Of a DNA stretch of 64,000 nt, positions 61,264 to 64,000 are shown in pieces (position 1 is the first letter of the stretch; each line of letters opens with the position of its first letter). Made by a program: the position numbers and the translations under genes. Source of the stretch: Trochalopteron elliotii (lineage: Eukaryota; Chordata; Aves; Passeriformes; Leiothrichidae); the NCBI GenBank assembly GCA_024734555.1, contig JANPWX010000033.1:7939402-8003401 (forward strand), written 5' to 3'. The notes beneath the pieces were generated by a model. The model was not told the DNA's origin. It made no database searches and saw only the letters and a program-made list of their open reading frames with translations.

Positions 61264-64000
61264 AGAACCTCTGAGCCAGCCCCTCTCAGCACTGCCCTGT
61301 GTCAAACCCCCCCTGGGCTTCCTGGGGGTGGGCAGGCACAGCTTTATCCCTTCCTTGCATTTTTTATCCCTGCGCTGCAGTAATTGATGCTCAGAGGAGC
61401 AGCCTTGGAGTGACTGATAGCTGTGTGTTTGTAGGATCACAGGTCAGAATGCCAGGTTCCCATCTGGTAAAAGAGGAAAGGAAAGGCTTCAAATGTAGCC
61501 CTGGTTCCATGCCTGAAGTGTTTTGGTTTTCTGAAATTCTTTTCCCAGGGAATTTTCTGTAAACAAGAGAAATGTTTTTGTAACTGTAACTTTGTTATTC
61601 ATTCCTTTCCCTGGGAGGGACTTCTTGATGTCCCTCTGGTCTGACCAATGTGAGTGAAGAGGTTTTACCAAATTGTTTCACCAATCAAATTGGTCTGTGT
61701 AGAATAGTATAAAAGGGAGACACATCCCAAAACTAAAGGAGTAATTTTCAGCCTTCTGAATCTCAGAGTCTGTATTGTTGTGGTGTAAAACAGCATCAGT
61801 TCAAATATCAGTGTTCTTCTCTCACTCCAAATGAGTTGTAATTCCTGCTACCAGCAGGAGATTGTTTTACTGTTTTCTACTATTTTAGTAATATTTCCCA
61901 TGGTTCCTTAAAAACTCCAGAACAGTAACAAACAGCTGCTCTCAACACCAGCCTTTTCAGGCAGGCAAGTAAATCTTTAAATTAAATCAGTATGTAATGT
62001 CTCTGAAAGATCACTTTGCTGACTTAATCAAATTGCCAGTTTTATTAAGGCAAATAGAAAAAATAAAATAAAAGCAAAAGAGTGGAGTTGTGTTGCCATG
62101 TGCTGCAGTTCTGTTGGGTGGCAGAGCAGAGGGAGAAAAGAATGAATTGGTCACTCTTCAGAATAACAGTAGATCTCTCCACTAGGACTCAAACAAGGGG
62201 CTTGTGCATTCAGTTCAATAATTCTGTCCATTATTTAAAAGATTAGCATTTCATGAAATGTCTTGGAAGAAAATTATTTCCTAGAAAACATGATGTATTT
62301 TGTTTCTCATCATGGGGCTTCAGGGAAAGTGAATGCATGTAGAGCCTTGATCTTTTTTTTTCTTTTCTTTTCTCTTGTCTGCCACATAGATCTTCGCTAC
62401 AGTCACAGACACTGACAGTCCTGTGTGCCTCTCCAGAGGTGGCAGTTCATGAAATATAAGTTTAATATTATTGATGAAAACTTTATTCATCTCAGATATG
62501 AGTGCAGTGTTAGTAAAAAGATTGAAACCTCTTTCTTCTTTACAAGCAGCCTGTGAGCAGGCAGTAGTAGCAGATGATGGTTTCAAAAAATAATCTCCTT
62601 GTGAGTGATAAAATTTGTTGGTTGGTGGAAGAAATTCCAGTCTGTAGATGGGGCTTGGAACTATTAATCTACTTTTTAACTCTGTGACTTTTGAATGAAC
62701 TTGGGCTTTTTATTCATCCTTCTCTTCTGCAGAAATATTTTTGTCTTCCATGAATTTGAACAGATGTTGTAATTCTTTCAAGTATTCCTATGAGAGGAAA
62801 TGCCTCCCAACATCCTAGACTCATATGAATGTTCTTGAAAAGTGAGACTATTTAAAACAAAACTCCATTTTGAAATCACCAGAATACTCCACCTTAATGT
62901 CTCTATTCCCCCAGTTCCCCTGGCATTCCCCCAGGTTCTCTGCCATACTGGGAATGCAGAATGCTTGCAGAATGCTTACCACAGCTGAATTTCCAAAAAT
63001 CTCCAGCAATATAAGGAGCAGCAAGTCTTACAGGTCCTGAATTTCACAGTGTTTCTTTAATTATTTTTTTTCCAGTTCTATTGACTGGCAAATTTAGGAG
63101 ACACATGAAGCCATCTCAATACATCAGAGATACATTATCTCTAGAGTTAAATAAAGTTGATAACAAGCTACATTTATATCAGTAGAATCTCTGGACATAT
63201 ATTTAAAAGTAGGGTTTGTTTCAGTGCTGCATAATAAACTCAGAAAGGGAAGTAGCAAATATAGACTAAGAATCATGAGTAGTGTACAGTGTAATTTTGG
63301 TACATGGGTCAATTACTATGTGTAAAAGTAGTAGCAAAGTTATAATTTAAACAGTAAAGCTCTGAAAAGGGAAAATGAGGAAAGTAAGACATCTGTTAGC
63401 TAAACAAATAGAGTAAAATAGAGTTCATTCCTTTATGCTTTGTCAAAATATGCTTAATTAAAATGGAGCATTTAATTGTAGTTCTGTAACAAGAAAATAG
63501 TGCTGCAGCAGTAATTTCACAGTCAAGGTTTGATGGAATTGAAAATAGTCCCAGTTTTTGTATAAACCCATTTGTGTTCTCTTTGCAAATTGGCACTGGA
63601 TCTTGGGAATACTTGATGCCCTGAGACCAAATGTTAAAAAGAGAAATATTTCATATGGAGCCCCAAAGGAATCAGCAGCTGTATAAATATTGGGCATCTC
63701 TTGCAGCACAGGATATATAGATTGCTCTTCTAACTTCAACAATAAAAACAGAGTGCATTTTACTGTGGAATTTATGGGTGACTGCTTTTATCAATGCTCA
63801 GTTCAATTTCCTCATTAGCCAATAGTTCCTCTAATCTGAATGACCTTTTCCATTTGTTTCTTTAAGAGACATTTTAATCCTAAATTGTCACTTGGGTTTT
63901 AAAGGCAGATGTTGAAAATGTGCATATAAAATTTTCAGGTCTGTTGGCAAAAAGTTTATGTGAGATTATTTGAAGAATTGCCAAGTGTGAAAGCTGAATG

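Overview
The window is vertebrate nuclear DNA, AT-rich and intron-dominated, and holds the middle of one gene on the plus strand: GRIN2A, encoding the GluN2A subunit of the NMDA-type glutamate receptor. Eight exon-sized blocks were examined and seven are supported as coding exons (30007-58764). Every junction is GT/AG. The exon lengths are 593, 115, 206, 169, 154, 126 and 230 bp, and the reading phases join without error. Concatenated they encode 531 residues. These match mammalian GluN2A numbering from about D139 to K669: the second half of the amino-terminal domain (ATD), the S1 half of the glutamate-binding domain, M1, the M2 pore loop, M3 and the start of the S1/S2 connection. Divergence from mammals, introns of 0.1-10 kb and the absence of recognisable SINEs point to a bird. 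That is an inference; a reptile is not excluded.

Layout: 1-30006 is intron, with the first coding exon (signal peptide and start of the ATD) lying upstream of the window. 30007-30599 and 40360-40474 complete most of the ATD. 49029-49234 finishes the ATD and links it to S1. 50909-51077 and 51196-51349 are S1, separated by a 118-bp intron. 55851-55976 carries M1, and 58535-58764 carries M2, M3 and the SYTANLAAF gate. 58765-64000 is intron; the S2, M4 and C-terminal tail exons lie beyond the window. The exons work together as one polypeptide. Zinc-site, disulfide, glycosylation, glutamate-binding, pore and gate residues all sit at their expected positions, so the gene looks intact here.

Outside the exons I see only simple repeats, short tandem duplications, a few GC-rich patches, G-quadruplex-type motifs and one 372-bp assembly gap (49377-49748) beside a (TTCC)n tract. 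I recognise no tRNA, rRNA, CRISPR array or intact mobile element. The observation most worth following is at 50752-50908. Immediately upstream of the first S1 exon, the intron is open in the GRIN2A frame. It carries a TATAAAAG box, a well-placed ATG and a signal-peptide-like hydrophobic run that reads straight into S1. This could be an internal start for an ATD-less GluN2A, or chance reading of a pyrimidine-rich acceptor.
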